A stretch of 64,000 nt of DNA from Dyadobacter pollutisoli (lineage in GTDB: Bacteria; Bacteroidota; Bacteroidia; Cytophagales; Spirosomataceae), in contig NZ_CP112998.1 of NCBI RefSeq assembly GCF_026625565.1, forward strand, positions 2,854,501 through 2,918,500. Reading direction: 5' to 3'. The notes below the pieces were generated by a model that ran no database searches, was not told the origin of the DNA, and worked only from the letters and a program-made list of their open reading frames with translations. This document shows, piece by piece, positions 43,294 to 52,322 of the stretch; the first letter of the stretch is position 1, and every line of letters begins with the position of its first letter. The translations under genes were made by a program, and so were the position numbers.

Positions 43294-45931
43294 ATTCACT
43301 GCGTAATGTTTTAACAGGATTCATCAGCGCAGCTTTAACGCTCTGAAAACTGACCGTCAGCAATGCAATGGTCACCGCCAGCAGCCCCGCCAGCACAAAC
43401 ACCCACCATTCCATATCGATTCGGTACACGAAGTCGCGCAGCCACTGGTTCATCGCATACCAGGCAATCGGCGAGGCGATCACGATGGCGATCAGTACCA
43501 ATTTCAAAAAGTCTTTGGACAGCAAGGCAACAATACCGGTAACGCTGGCACCCAGCACTTTACGAACGCCAATTTCCTTCGTACGCTGCTCGGCCGTGAA
43601 AGCCGCCAACCCGAACAACCCCAGACAGCAGATAAAAATAGCCAGAAAAGCAAAGTAATTAGCCAGCGTTCCCACCACCGTTTCGCTTCGGTACAGCGAC
43701 TGGAATGCTTCGTCGGCAAACATATACGCAAATGGAAACTTAGGGTTTATTTCCCTGCAAAGGCTTTCCAGGCTTGCCATGGCCTGCTTCGTCTGCCCCG
43801 GTCTGATGCGCACAATGATCATCTTGCCCTGACCTAACCTTGCGATAAACGGTTCAATGGCAGTATGCATTGAGCTTTGGTGATAGTCGTCAACAACACC
43901 GACGATGGTACCTGTTTTACCCCACATGGTCAGCGGCTTACCGACCGGGTCCTGATATCCGATGCGCTTGGCGGCAGTTTCATTAATGATATAATTCATT
44001 GAATCTGCCCCAAAAGCTCTTGAAAAATCACGCCCTTTCACTTTCACTTTTAAGGTCTTCGTGAAATCGTAATCTATCTGTGAAAACTGGAACTGAATGT
44101 TCGTCGAAGGATCTTTGCCGGGCCATTGTACATTGCCTGTTGTGCCAAATCCATTGGTTGGTGTCCCCTCCATCTTGGTTACGGCTTCAATCCCGGGCAT
44201 TTGCAGCAGCTCTTCCTTGAATAGATCGTACTTGTTCAGCAGCTCTCCCTCGGAAGGAATATAAACCATTCCCTGGCGGTCGAAACCCAGATTTTTGGTT
44301 TGGATAAAATCCATTTGACGGTACACGACAACGGTTCCGATGATGAGCAGCATAGAAAGCGCAAACTGAAAAACCACCAGCCCCTGGCGAAAAAACCGTG
44401 CTCCCGAGCCAAATCGGATCGAACCCTTCAAAACCCGGATCGGGTTCAGGGACGATAAAAACAATGCAGGGTAACTTCCGGCAATGAGGCCGGTAAGGAG
44501 CGTCATAGCCAGCAATGTCAACCAGAACGACGCATCTGCAAACTGAAATGTAATGTGTTTTTCAGTCAATGTATTAAAGGTAGGAAGCAGGCCCCATACA
44601 AAAACGACTGCGACGAGCAGCGCAATGAAGGTCAGTACCAGTGCCTCTCCGACAAACTGCCCGATGAGCCAGCCTCTCCCTGCGCCTACCACCTTGCGTA
44701 CACCTACCTCGCGTGCCCGCTTGACGGACCGCGCCGTGGCGAGGTTCATGAAATTGATACAGGCGATTAGCAGGATAAATATGGCTACAATTCCAAACAA
44801 CCGAACGTATTCGATCCGCCCCCCATCGAGGTAGCCATTTTTGAAATTGGAATACAAATAAGCCTCACTGGAAGGTTGCAGAAAAAGCTGGATATCAAAA
44901 CCTTTGGAACCCATATTTGGATTGCGGGTTTTCAGAAATGACTTTATCTTCGCTTCCAGCTTGCCAGGGTCAGCCGAAAGGCCCTTACCGTCCGTATGCA
45001 GCTGAATATGGGTTTCGGTCACACTGTTCCCCCAGTCTTTCAGCCATTCATTATGCGCCAGCAAATCTTTCCAGCTGAGCAGATAATCGTATTTGACCGA
45101 GCTGTTTTCCGGCATTTCAAACACCGCACTGACCTGATAGTCTTCCTGGTTACTCATGCGAATGCTTTTTCCCATAGCGGCCTGGGCGTTTCCAAAGTAG
45201 TTTTCCGCGAGTTTCCGGGATATCGCAATGTTTGTCGGGCTGCTCAATACATCCTCTGCGGTACCGGTCAGCAAGGGAATGCTGTACATTTTGAACCAAT
45301 CCTCGCCAGCCCATCGCCCCTTCTCCTTATTCACCTTTTCGCCGACCGAGAATGTGCGCTCCTCCTGCCAGGAAAGACCAGCGGAATAGGCAATTTCAGG
45401 AAATTCCTTTTTCAGTTCGTCTGCCAGCAAACCAGGTGTCCCGGGAGTTGCCTCTACCTTGCCATCGAAAAATTGACGCTCCATCACATGGTACAACTGA
45501 GGCCCGTTGGCATGATAACTGTCCATACTGAATTCGTCCTGAATCCAGAGCATAATGAGCAAGCTGCAAGCCATTCCGAGCGCAAGTCCCAGAATGTTAA
45601 TGCTTGAAAATGACTTGTTGTGGGCGATATTACGCCAGGCAATTTTGAAATAATTAAGGATCATGGCTGGTTGAAAATTGGGTGTGGTCCGGAATTTTTG
45701 TTGATAGGCGGCAGACTGCTTCCGTTTACGGACAAACGGCGGCAGTACCGAGATTACATTCAGTGCGTATTTAAGGTCAGCTGTGGCTTTGCCATGCTTT
45801 TCGTGCCAATGGTCGTACAGTTCGTCGAGGTCTCCCGAGACTTCCTCCACGGTATTCTCAGGGTGAAACCAGGTCAGTAACCGGCGGATCCAGCGGGGAG
45901 GCGTTATGGGTAGATTTTCGTTGCGTTTCAT
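43292..45931 (-). CDS. ABC transporter permease, MacB/FtsX family with N-terminal prefix domain (879 aa)
   Basis: A large inner-membrane permease. The first 85 residues are the prefix domain (ENTVEEVSGDLDELYDHWHE, then VLPPFVRKRKQ) found on permeases encoded beside PadR regulators. Then come the MacB-type start YFKIAWRNIAHNKSFSS, a periplasmic core, the FtsX helices with LLIACINFMNLATARSVKR, and a second FtsX block ending in AEQRTKEIGVRKVLGAS and a C-terminal LMNPVKTLRSE. No ATPase is adjacent. It is the last gene of the operon padR-permease-permease, separated from the preceding permease by 3 bases. Confidence 0.92.
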   Translation of the reverse strand: MKRNENLPITPPRWIRRLLTWFHPENTVEEVSGDLDELYDHWHEKHGKATADLKYALNVISVLPPFVRKRKQSAAYQQKFRTTPNFQPAMILNYFKIAWRNIAHNKSFSSINILGLALGMACSLLIMLWIQDEFSMDSYHANGPQLYHVMERQFFDGKVEATPGTPGLLADELKKEFPEIAYSAGLSWQEERTFSVGEKVNKEKGRWAGEDWFKMYSIPLLTGTAEDVLSSPTNIAISRKLAENYFGNAQAAMGKSIRMSNQEDYQVSAVFEMPENSSVKYDYLLSWKDLLAHNEWLKDWGNSVTETHIQLHTDGKGLSADPGKLEAKIKSFLKTRNPNMGSKGFDIQLFLQPSSEAYLYSNFKNGYLDGGRIEYVRLFGIVAIFILLIACINFMNLATARSVKRAREVGVRKVVGAGRGWLIGQFVGEALVLTFIALLVAVVFVWGLLPTFNTLTEKHITFQFADASFWLTLLAMTLLTGLIAGSYPALFLSSLNPIRVLKGSIRFGSGARFFRQGLVVFQFALSMLLIIGTVVVYRQMDFIQTKNLGFDRQGMVYIPSEGELLNKYDLFKEELLQMPGIEAVTKMEGTPTNGFGTTGNVQWPGKDPSTNIQFQFSQIDYDFTKTLKVKVKGRDFSRAFGADSMNYIINETAAKRIGYQDPVGKPLTMWGKTGTIVGVVDDYHQSSMHTAIEPFIARLGQGKMIIVRIRPGQTKQAMASLESLCREINPKFPFAYMFADEAFQSLYRSETVVGTLANYFAFLAIFICCLGLFGLAAFTAEQRTKEIGVRKVLGASVTGIVALLSKDFLKLVLIAIVIASPIAWYAMNQWLRDFVYRIDMEWWVFVLAGLLAVTIALLTVSFQSVKAALMNPVKTLRSE

Positions 45932-45934
45932 AGC

Positions 45935-48655
45935 TTATTCGCTTCGCAGGGTTTTGACAGGATTCATCAGGGCGGCCTTAACAGACTGAAAACAAACCGT
46001 GAGCAATGCTACGCTGATAGCCACAACCCCTGCCAGCACAAACATCCACCATTCCACATCGATCTTGTAGGCAAAATCCTGCAACCAGCGGTGCATAGCG
46101 TACCAGGCAACAGGCGTAGCCAGCAGAATTCCGATCAGAACAGGTTTCAAAAAGTCTCTTGACAACAACGTAACAATGCTGCCAATGCTGGCTCCCAACA
46201 CTTTTCGGACACCAATCTCTTTCGCCCGCTGCTCGGCTGTGAATGCCGACAAACCAAACAATCCCAGGCAGGCAATGAACACCGTCGCGAGCACCATGCT
46301 CATAAAAATGGTTTGACGTTTGGCATCCTCGCGGTAAAATAATGCCAGCTGCTGATCCAGAAAATGATATTCAAACAGATCGTCCGGGTCAATTTTTTGC
46401 AGAATGTATTTCATCTGGCTCACGGTTTCCTGCGCATTTTCACCAGATAACCTCACCGTGAAATAATCAATGTACTGGATTGGATTATTGCGGTACCCGA
46501 TCACCAGCGGCGCGATTGTTTCCCGTAATGATCGAAAGTTGAAATCCTTAACGATACCCACTACACGTACCTTCAATGGCTCGTCCAAAGGCGTGAGGTT
46601 TCCGTTACTCCCCTCCCTCGGAATTTCTATCCATTGTCCCCCCGGAGTTTGAATATTCAATGCCTTCGCAGCCGTTTCATTGATCAGGACGGCGGAAGAA
46701 TCGGCCGGGGTATTGCTTCCGAAATTCCGGCCCGCCAGCAATTTCATATCAAATGTTTTCAAAAAGTCTTCGTCAGCCCCAATGAATGTCATCATCGAAT
46801 TCACACCGGCACGTTCATTAGGCGTATGTACCTCCACTTGCGCCAGATTTTTCCACTCCCCAGGCACACGCGTTGAAACCGAAACCTGACTGACACCAGC
46901 CAGCTTGCTATACTCCGATTTGATCGCCTGAAAACTCTTGCGCACTTTACCGCTGTTGATATCGACCACCACTAGCTGCTCTTTATTAAAACCCAGGTTT
47001 TTAGTTCGGATAAACCGCATTTGCAAATAAACCACCAGTGTTGCCACGATCATTACAACCGACAATGTAAACTGGAAGACCACCAGTCCTTGCCGCAACT
47101 GCGTTTTGCTCGTACCCGGCGTGGTAGTACCTCCTTTGATGAGCAACAAGGGTTGAAAACGCGAAAGCAGCAATGCAGGATAGCTTCCTGACAATAAACC
47201 GGTAAACAATGTGGCCAAAATAACAATCAGCCAGATCCGGTAATCAGACGAGAAATTGATGGCCAGCGCCTTTTCCGTAAAAGCATTGAACTTCGGCAAA
47301 GCGAGCTGCACGGCTAACAATGCGATGAGCAAAGCGATGAAGGTAATCACCAGCGATTCCATGAGGAACTGGAAGGTGAGACTTCCCCTGTGCGCACCCG
47401 CTACCTTACGCACACCGATTTCCTTGGCACGACGGGCGGCGCGTGCGGTGGTCAGGTTAATGTAGTTAATGCAGGCGATCAGCAGGACAAATACGCCTAT
47501 CACCGCAAAAACATACACATAGGCAATGTCGCCCATCCGGCCCGAGCTATTGTTTCGCTCAGCGCTATTATCAATGTCTTCGGAGTAGAAGTGAATGTCA
47601 CGCAGCGGCTGCAACGAGAATGTGCCAACTTTTTTGTCAGGAGGCAAATGAGCCGCCACCGCATTTTTAATTTTCGTGGCAATAGATGCATTCGGGGCAT
47701 TGGCTTTCAACAAAAGGTAGGTCACAAACATATTGGACGACCAGTCACTCCCCGACTGCTCTCTATACCATTTATCGCTGTGGATCGTGCTTTCTGAAAA
47801 CAGTATGTCGAACTGAAAACTGGAATTCTTCGGCACATCTTCACAAATGCCCGTGACAGTAAAAGGCGTGTCGAAACCATCGGTATCGATGATCTTACCT
47901 AATGCGTCGTCGGTACCAAACATATTTTGAGCCATTTGACGGGTGATTACCGTCGAGTATGGCTGCTGCAAAGCTGTGGCGCGATCACCGGCAATCATTT
48001 TATAGTCAAATACCTGAAAGAAGCTACGGTCGGCCAGGGTTATTTCTCTTAGAAAAACATTGCGGCCCGCAGTGTCCGAGACGTTCGTTCGCCCCAAAGC
48101 TGTTACCCGCACCACATTTTCCACCTCCGGCAGTTCCGTTTGAGCATACTTCCCAACCTGATAACCAACCGACGCGACATGCGATTGCTTGCCGTTTTCC
48201 GAAGTTTTTTGCTGGGTGATCCTGTAAATCCGGTCTGCCTGAGAATGAAACGCATCGAAGGTCCATTCATCAAACAAATAGAGCGAGATCAGAAAGAAAC
48301 AGGTCATCCCAAAGGTCAGCCCCACAATGTTGATTGCAGCATTAGCCTTGTACTTGGCGAGGTTGCGAAAAGCAATTTTAATGTATTCTCTGATCATGGC
48401 TGTATGTAGGATTGAAGGTTTTTCGTACTGATATTCCTGCTTTCTGCGGCGCACAAATGGCGGCAGTACAGATGTCACATTGAGTAGATATTTGAGATTA
48501 GCTGACCATTCTCCTGATTTTTCATGCCAGTCATGATACAACTCGTCCAGATCGCCTTCTACTTCCTCCAACGTATTGGCTGGATGCATCAAAGCCAAAA
48601 GCCAATGTATCCAGACCGGTGGCGCGTGACGGCGGGGCTTCTCCTCTGCATTCAT
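45935..48655 (-). CDS. ABC transporter permease, MacB/FtsX family with N-terminal prefix domain (906 aa)
   Basis: A paralogue of the next permease, with the same order of parts: prefix domain (NTLEEVEGDLDELYHDWHE), a MacB periplasmic domain, FtsX helices with LLIACINYINLTTARAARR, and a final FtsX block (AEQRAKEIGVRKVLGASI) with the shared tail ALMNPVKTLRSE. ATG 48655 overlaps the padR stop by 4 bases; a longer frame would run into padR and is not used. The two permeases probably arose by tandem duplication and may work as a pair. The matching ATPase must be elsewhere. Confidence 0.92.
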   Translation of the reverse strand: MNAEEKPRRHAPPVWIHWLLALMHPANTLEEVEGDLDELYHDWHEKSGEWSANLKYLLNVTSVLPPFVRRRKQEYQYEKPSILHTAMIREYIKIAFRNLAKYKANAAINIVGLTFGMTCFFLISLYLFDEWTFDAFHSQADRIYRITQQKTSENGKQSHVASVGYQVGKYAQTELPEVENVVRVTALGRTNVSDTAGRNVFLREITLADRSFFQVFDYKMIAGDRATALQQPYSTVITRQMAQNMFGTDDALGKIIDTDGFDTPFTVTGICEDVPKNSSFQFDILFSESTIHSDKWYREQSGSDWSSNMFVTYLLLKANAPNASIATKIKNAVAAHLPPDKKVGTFSLQPLRDIHFYSEDIDNSAERNNSSGRMGDIAYVYVFAVIGVFVLLIACINYINLTTARAARRAKEIGVRKVAGAHRGSLTFQFLMESLVITFIALLIALLAVQLALPKFNAFTEKALAINFSSDYRIWLIVILATLFTGLLSGSYPALLLSRFQPLLLIKGGTTTPGTSKTQLRQGLVVFQFTLSVVMIVATLVVYLQMRFIRTKNLGFNKEQLVVVDINSGKVRKSFQAIKSEYSKLAGVSQVSVSTRVPGEWKNLAQVEVHTPNERAGVNSMMTFIGADEDFLKTFDMKLLAGRNFGSNTPADSSAVLINETAAKALNIQTPGGQWIEIPREGSNGNLTPLDEPLKVRVVGIVKDFNFRSLRETIAPLVIGYRNNPIQYIDYFTVRLSGENAQETVSQMKYILQKIDPDDLFEYHFLDQQLALFYREDAKRQTIFMSMVLATVFIACLGLFGLSAFTAEQRAKEIGVRKVLGASIGSIVTLLSRDFLKPVLIGILLATPVAWYAMHRWLQDFAYKIDVEWWMFVLAGVVAISVALLTVCFQSVKAALMNPVKTLRSE

Positions 48656-48990
48656 AACCCGCTCAATTTTAAGGAATTGAAAGGGATCATTTGCCACAAA
48701 TCCTTCCGTAGTTCCTGAATGTCGTGTAAAGCGCGGCTGCCCAGTGCGGTCACTTTAAAAATTCGCTTCCGCCTTCCTCCCCGCTCGGTGCTGGCGCCGC
48801 CGAGTTCCGATTTCACAAAACCCTTTTCTTCCAGCCGTATCAATGTGTTATGGACCGTCCCGAAAGTGACGCTGCGACCGGTATGCTCTTCCAGCGCCTG
48901 ACTGATCGTGACCCCGTAGCCCTCGCCATTCAGGATTGCTACCATGAGTAAAACCATTTCCTCAAACTCTCCCAAATAAGTCCGGCGCAT
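48652..48990 (-). CDS. PadR family transcriptional regulator, 112 aa
   Basis: A small winged-helix regulator of the PadR family. It begins MRRTYLGEFEEMVLLMVAIL and has the recognition helix region GVTISQALEEHTGRSVTFGTVHNTLIRLEEKG and the wing-like STERGGRRKRIFKVTALGSRAL. The C-terminal helix is short. It is the first gene of an operon with two FtsX permeases (4-base overlap), so it most likely controls them. Such padR-permease operons are frequent in this phylum and are often tied to envelope stress or antimicrobials. Confidence 0.94.
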   Translation of the reverse strand: MRRTYLGEFEEMVLLMVAILNGEGYGVTISQALEEHTGRSVTFGTVHNTLIRLEEKGFVKSELGGASTERGGRRKRIFKVTALGSRALHDIQELRKDLWQMIPFNSLKLSGL

Positions 48991-49220
48991 AAGCTGATGT
49001 TATTAGTTTCTATTTTATCGTACAAATCCGTGCCAATTTTCAAAAAGTGCCCTAATACGCCCTATTTGCTCTATCTGGCTATTTTTCAATGCATTTTTTG
49101 TTCACAAAAGGACGTAAACTGTCCGGTATTGAACATTCAGCAAATCCTTGTCATAGTTGTTCATGCTCTTCGTATCACCGATTTTTAAATTTGTTAACTT
49201 ACAGCTGAAAAATAAGAGCG

Positions 49221-50555
49221 ATGACTGAAAACCTTATAAACTCAGCAGAGCCGGAAGATATGCAGACTGCATTTATCCGGGAAGCGATCTGGCATGGGGA
49301 ATTAACGGAGGCCAACTCAATGCTGGCACTGTATCCCGAGCTGGCTACACAAAGCATTCATACTGCTGCCATATTGGGTAATTTGGAAGTTGTTCGTGGT
49401 TTTTTGGATGCTGATCCAGCTCTTGCTACGGCCACAGCGGCCCCCTATGGCGGCAATGCATTGGTTTATTTATGTATGTCAAAATACCTGCGGCTGGATA
49501 AAAGCAGGAACAATGACTTTTTACGGACGGCCCGCCTGCTCCTCGAAGCAGGCGTTGACGCCAACTCGGGCTTTTGGACGAAAGGCGATTATCCAGAGTT
49601 TGAAACTGCATTATATGGCGCGGCCGGTATCGCCCACCACGCCGAATTAACGAAACTTTTGCTGGAATACGGCGCCGATCCCAACGACGGGGAGGCCGTG
49701 TACCATTCGCCCGAAACCTACGAAAACGGCGCGATGAGCGCATTGGTTGAAACCGGGAAAGTGACGCAGGAAGGATTGGTGCTGATGCTCATCCGAAAAC
49801 ACGACTTCCACGATTATGATGGCGTAAAATACCTGCTCGAACTGGGTGTTGACCCGAATGGTCATTGGGGAACGGCGTCTCCGTTTCATCATGCATTGAT
49901 GCGCGATAATGATTCGGCCATCATTACCCTCCTCCTCGACCATGGCGGCGATCCGCAAGCTATCACACATGGCATGACAGTGGCTGCACGGGCGGCGCGG
50001 GAAGGTCGTGGTGACGTATTGGCGATATTCAAAAAGCGGGGCCTACCCTACACATTGGAAGGCGTAGACCGGTTGATCGAGGCTTGTGCCTTGGGAAATA
50101 ATGAGCTGGTAACAACCATTTTGAAGCAGGAACCTACGTTTCTGGATCAAATGCTGGCCGTAAGCGGCACGCTACTGGCCAAGTTTGCCGGTACCGGTAA
50201 TGTGGCAGGCGTAAGGCAATTGCTGGATTCGGGTGTTAAAGTCGATGCCGTTTTTCATGAAGGTGACGGCTATTTCGAAATTCCAAAAAACAGCTTCGCT
50301 ATCCACGTAGCTGCCTGGCGCGGACGCCACGAAATCGTACAGCTTCTTGTGGATCACGGATCGCCCGTCGACACGCCAGACCAAAACGGCCGCACACCAT
50401 TGCAACTGGCAGTCCGCGCCTGTGTCGATTCCTACTGGACAGACCGGCGCTCTCCTGAATCCGTTGAAATATTGCTAAAAGCCGGAGCTAACTCAGCCCA
50501 GATCTCCCTGCCGACAGGCTATAAGGCGATAGATCATTTGCTGCTGCCGTCTTAA
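49221..50555 (+). CDS. Ankyrin repeat protein, 444 aa
   Basis: A soluble protein built from ankyrin repeats. Repeat-like units include AAILGNLEVVRGFLDADPAL, ELTKLLLEYGADPNDGE, GVKYLLELGVDPNGHWGTAS, AIITLLLDHGGDPQAITHG, AAWRGRHEIVQLLVDHGSP and NGRTPLQLAVRACVD. They make roughly ten repeats with a helical linker near residues 260-310. It has no signal peptide, membrane helix or enzymatic domain, so it probably binds another protein. It is a single gene with a clear ATG; the C-terminus overlaps the relic of an aminotransferase gene on the other strand. Confidence 0.88.
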   Translation: MTENLINSAEPEDMQTAFIREAIWHGELTEANSMLALYPELATQSIHTAAILGNLEVVRGFLDADPALATATAAPYGGNALVYLCMSKYLRLDKSRNNDFLRTARLLLEAGVDANSGFWTKGDYPEFETALYGAAGIAHHAELTKLLLEYGADPNDGEAVYHSPETYENGAMSALVETGKVTQEGLVLMLIRKHDFHDYDGVKYLLELGVDPNGHWGTASPFHHALMRDNDSAIITLLLDHGGDPQAITHGMTVAARAAREGRGDVLAIFKKRGLPYTLEGVDRLIEACALGNNELVTTILKQEPTFLDQMLAVSGTLLAKFAGTGNVAGVRQLLDSGVKVDAVFHEGDGYFEIPKNSFAIHVAAWRGRHEIVQLLVDHGSPVDTPDQNGRTPLQLAVRACVDSYWTDRRSPESVEILLKAGANSAQISLPTGYKAIDHLLLPS

Positions 50556-50589
50556 AAATTCAGCTGGCACACTGAGTCGCCAGCCACAA

Positions 50590-50690
50590 GCATTGTTTGA
50601 TGGCGAGCGGATAATCTCGTCGATACTTTCAATGAATGCCTCTACCTCATCCAAAGTATTATAGTGCGGTGACGCCGGATCGCGCATTTC
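50590..50690 (-). pseudogene. Relic of a class V aminotransferase (PLP enzyme) C-terminus
   Basis: Reading the minus strand gives SPHYNTLDEVEAFIESIDE, which matches the C-terminal motif SPHYYNT(x)EEIDxF of class V aminotransferases / cysteine desulfurase-like enzymes. An upstream AIR in a neighbouring frame fits the expected 'IRxSPH' and indicates a frameshift. Nothing of the catalytic domain remains upstream. It is a degraded 3' end, probably left by the same deletion as the Lrp relic 20 bases away. Confidence 0.55.
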
Positions 50691-50711
50691 ACACTTTTTT
50701 CATCAAAATAA

Positions 50712-50916
50712 ATGGAAGCGATGCAGCAATGCAAGCAAGTGTTGCAATGCTAATATGTTACCGGCACCTATGATTTTGTAGTAATCGCCCACGCCAGGGA
50801 TATGCCCCATTTTGAAGATTTCTTCAAAAAACACCTCATGGACAACCCCAATCTCAAACACTTACACTCACATAGTGATGGACAAAGTAAAAGTGAGTTA
50901 TGGCGTCGCATTGTAA
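50712..50916 (+). pseudogene. Relic of an Lrp/AsnC family regulator (C-terminal ligand-binding domain)
   Basis: One plus frame reads KQVLQC, a TAA stop, then YVTGTYDFVVIAHARDMPHF and EDFFKKHLMDNPNLKHLHSH. This matches the Lrp C-terminal (RAM) domain pattern VxxC(Y)xVTGxYD. After a frameshift at about 50873 the sequence continues as IVMDKVKVSYGVAL and a TAA stop at 50914-50916, again typical of the end of Lrp proteins. The DNA-binding domain is missing. It is a truncated, frameshifted and stop-containing relic. Confidence 0.75.
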
Positions 50917-51035
50917 TAACCTTTGGAAAAGTCAAACCAGTATTTGCAGGTTGTGGGGCATTAAACAAGATCCTGCAAACAGGTAGTAAGTCTGGCAGGC
51001 GCTGATCTTTTGGATGATAGAAACATTCCTGAACC

Positions 51036-52322
51036 ATGACCAGAACATTATTACTTGGCCTTTTTGTTGCTCTAAGCTTTGCAGGCCTGGCACAACCAGC
51101 GGCGAACCGCCCCACCGTAGTGGCAGGCTTTCCTGTCAATTACCAGGAAGATTCGGTGGGTACCTATACACTTCCCGAATTACTCAAGTCCCTTGATGGC
51201 AAGACGATATCCACCGCAAAACAATGGACACAGCAAAGAAGACCGGAGTTAGTGAAGCTGTTTGAAGAAAATCAATTTGGCAAAATGCCTTCCCGGCCGC
51301 AGGAAATGACTTTTAAGGTGTTCGACAAAGGTACTTCCGCATTCAACGGCAAGGCGATCCGTAAACAGGTCACCGTTTATTTTACCAAAGACACCTCGGA
51401 CCATAAAATGAACTTGCTCATTTACATTCCGGCATCAGCAAAGAAACCTGTTCCGTTGCTAATGAACATTTCGTTTGCGGCCTATAATCAAACCATCGAG
51501 GACACCGGGTTGCTGGTAAACTATATCTGGAAAGACGGCAAGAGGATCAAAGCGGACCAGCCGACGGTGTTTGGAAAAATGAATGTAGAGCAGTTCCTGG
51601 ATGCGGGTATCGGATTTGCGACGGTGTACTATGGGGACATTGAACCGGATTTTAAAGACGGTATCAAATACGGAATCAGACAACATTACCTGAAACCGGG
51701 GCAAACCGAAACAGCAGCCAATGAATGGGGAGCCATTGCAGCCTGGTCGTGGGGACTGGCACGGGCAATGGACTACTTTGAAACCGACAAACAGATTGAT
51801 AGCAAACGTGTTGCATTGCAGGGAGCTTCGCGGCTAGGCAAGACAGCACTTTGGGCGGGCGTGAAAGATACGAGGTATAAAATGGTCATCGCCAGTATTT
51901 CCGGCGAAGGCGGCGCAGCATTGAGCAGGCGTAATTATGGTGAAACGATCCGTCACATCAGCGATCCTTCGCGCTATTTGTACCAGTTTGCACCCAACTA
52001 CCATTCCTACGCGGATAATGTGGCTAGCATGCCTGTGGACGCGCATATGCTGGTAGCATTAATGGCCCCCAGACCGCTACTGCTACAAACTGGCAGCACA
52101 GATTATTGGTCCGACCCAAAAGGTGAGTTTTTGTCAGCAGTTGCAGCGGCTCCCGTTTACAAGCTTTTCAATGAAAAAGGCCCGGAGACAACCGACATGC
52201 CGGCGGCCGGAGATACATCGCTTTTGATGAATGAGCTGGGTTATTATATGCATGAAGGTGGGCATACCGTACTGCCCACCGACTGGACGCATATCATTTC
52301 TTATATGAAAAAGTATCTCTAA
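51036..52322 (+). CDS. CE15-like glucuronoyl esterase / acetylxylan-esterase-type secreted hydrolase, 428 aa
   Basis: A secreted alpha/beta-hydrolase similar to glucuronoyl esterases, which cut the ester bond between lignin and glucuronoxylan. A Sec leader (about residues 1-20) precedes the core. The nucleophile is S265 in GASRLGKTALWAG. A glutamate near E291 (ISGEGGAALSRRN) and the histidine H410 in MHEGGHTVLPTDW complete a CE15-like triad. The motif GASRLGK differs slightly from the usual GxSRxGK with Asn, so substrate assignment is tentative. Its stop codon overlaps that of the convergent isomerase. Confidence 0.88.
   Translation: MTRTLLLGLFVALSFAGLAQPAANRPTVVAGFPVNYQEDSVGTYTLPELLKSLDGKTISTAKQWTQQRRPELVKLFEENQFGKMPSRPQEMTFKVFDKGTSAFNGKAIRKQVTVYFTKDTSDHKMNLLIYIPASAKKPVPLLMNISFAAYNQTIEDTGLLVNYIWKDGKRIKADQPTVFGKMNVEQFLDAGIGFATVYYGDIEPDFKDGIKYGIRQHYLKPGQTETAANEWGAIAAWSWGLARAMDYFETDKQIDSKRVALQGASRLGKTALWAGVKDTRYKMVIASISGEGGAALSRRNYGETIRHISDPSRYLYQFAPNYHSYADNVASMPVDAHMLVALMAPRPLLLQTGSTDYWSDPKGEFLSAVAAAPVYKLFNEKGPETTDMPAAGDTSLLMNELGYYMHEGGHTVLPTDWTHIISYMKKYL

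Noticed and set aside
49019..49036. Sigma-54-like box upstream of padR (TTGGCACG...TTTG on the minus strand).
   Set aside because: The TGGCAC half is excellent, but the TTG half is one base too close; sigma-54 promoters tolerate almost no spacing change.
50802..51005. 67-aa plus-strand frame starting MPHFEDFFKKH.
   Set aside because: Its first 30 residues are the tail of the Lrp relic and the rest is out-of-frame noise after the frameshift, so it is not a gene.
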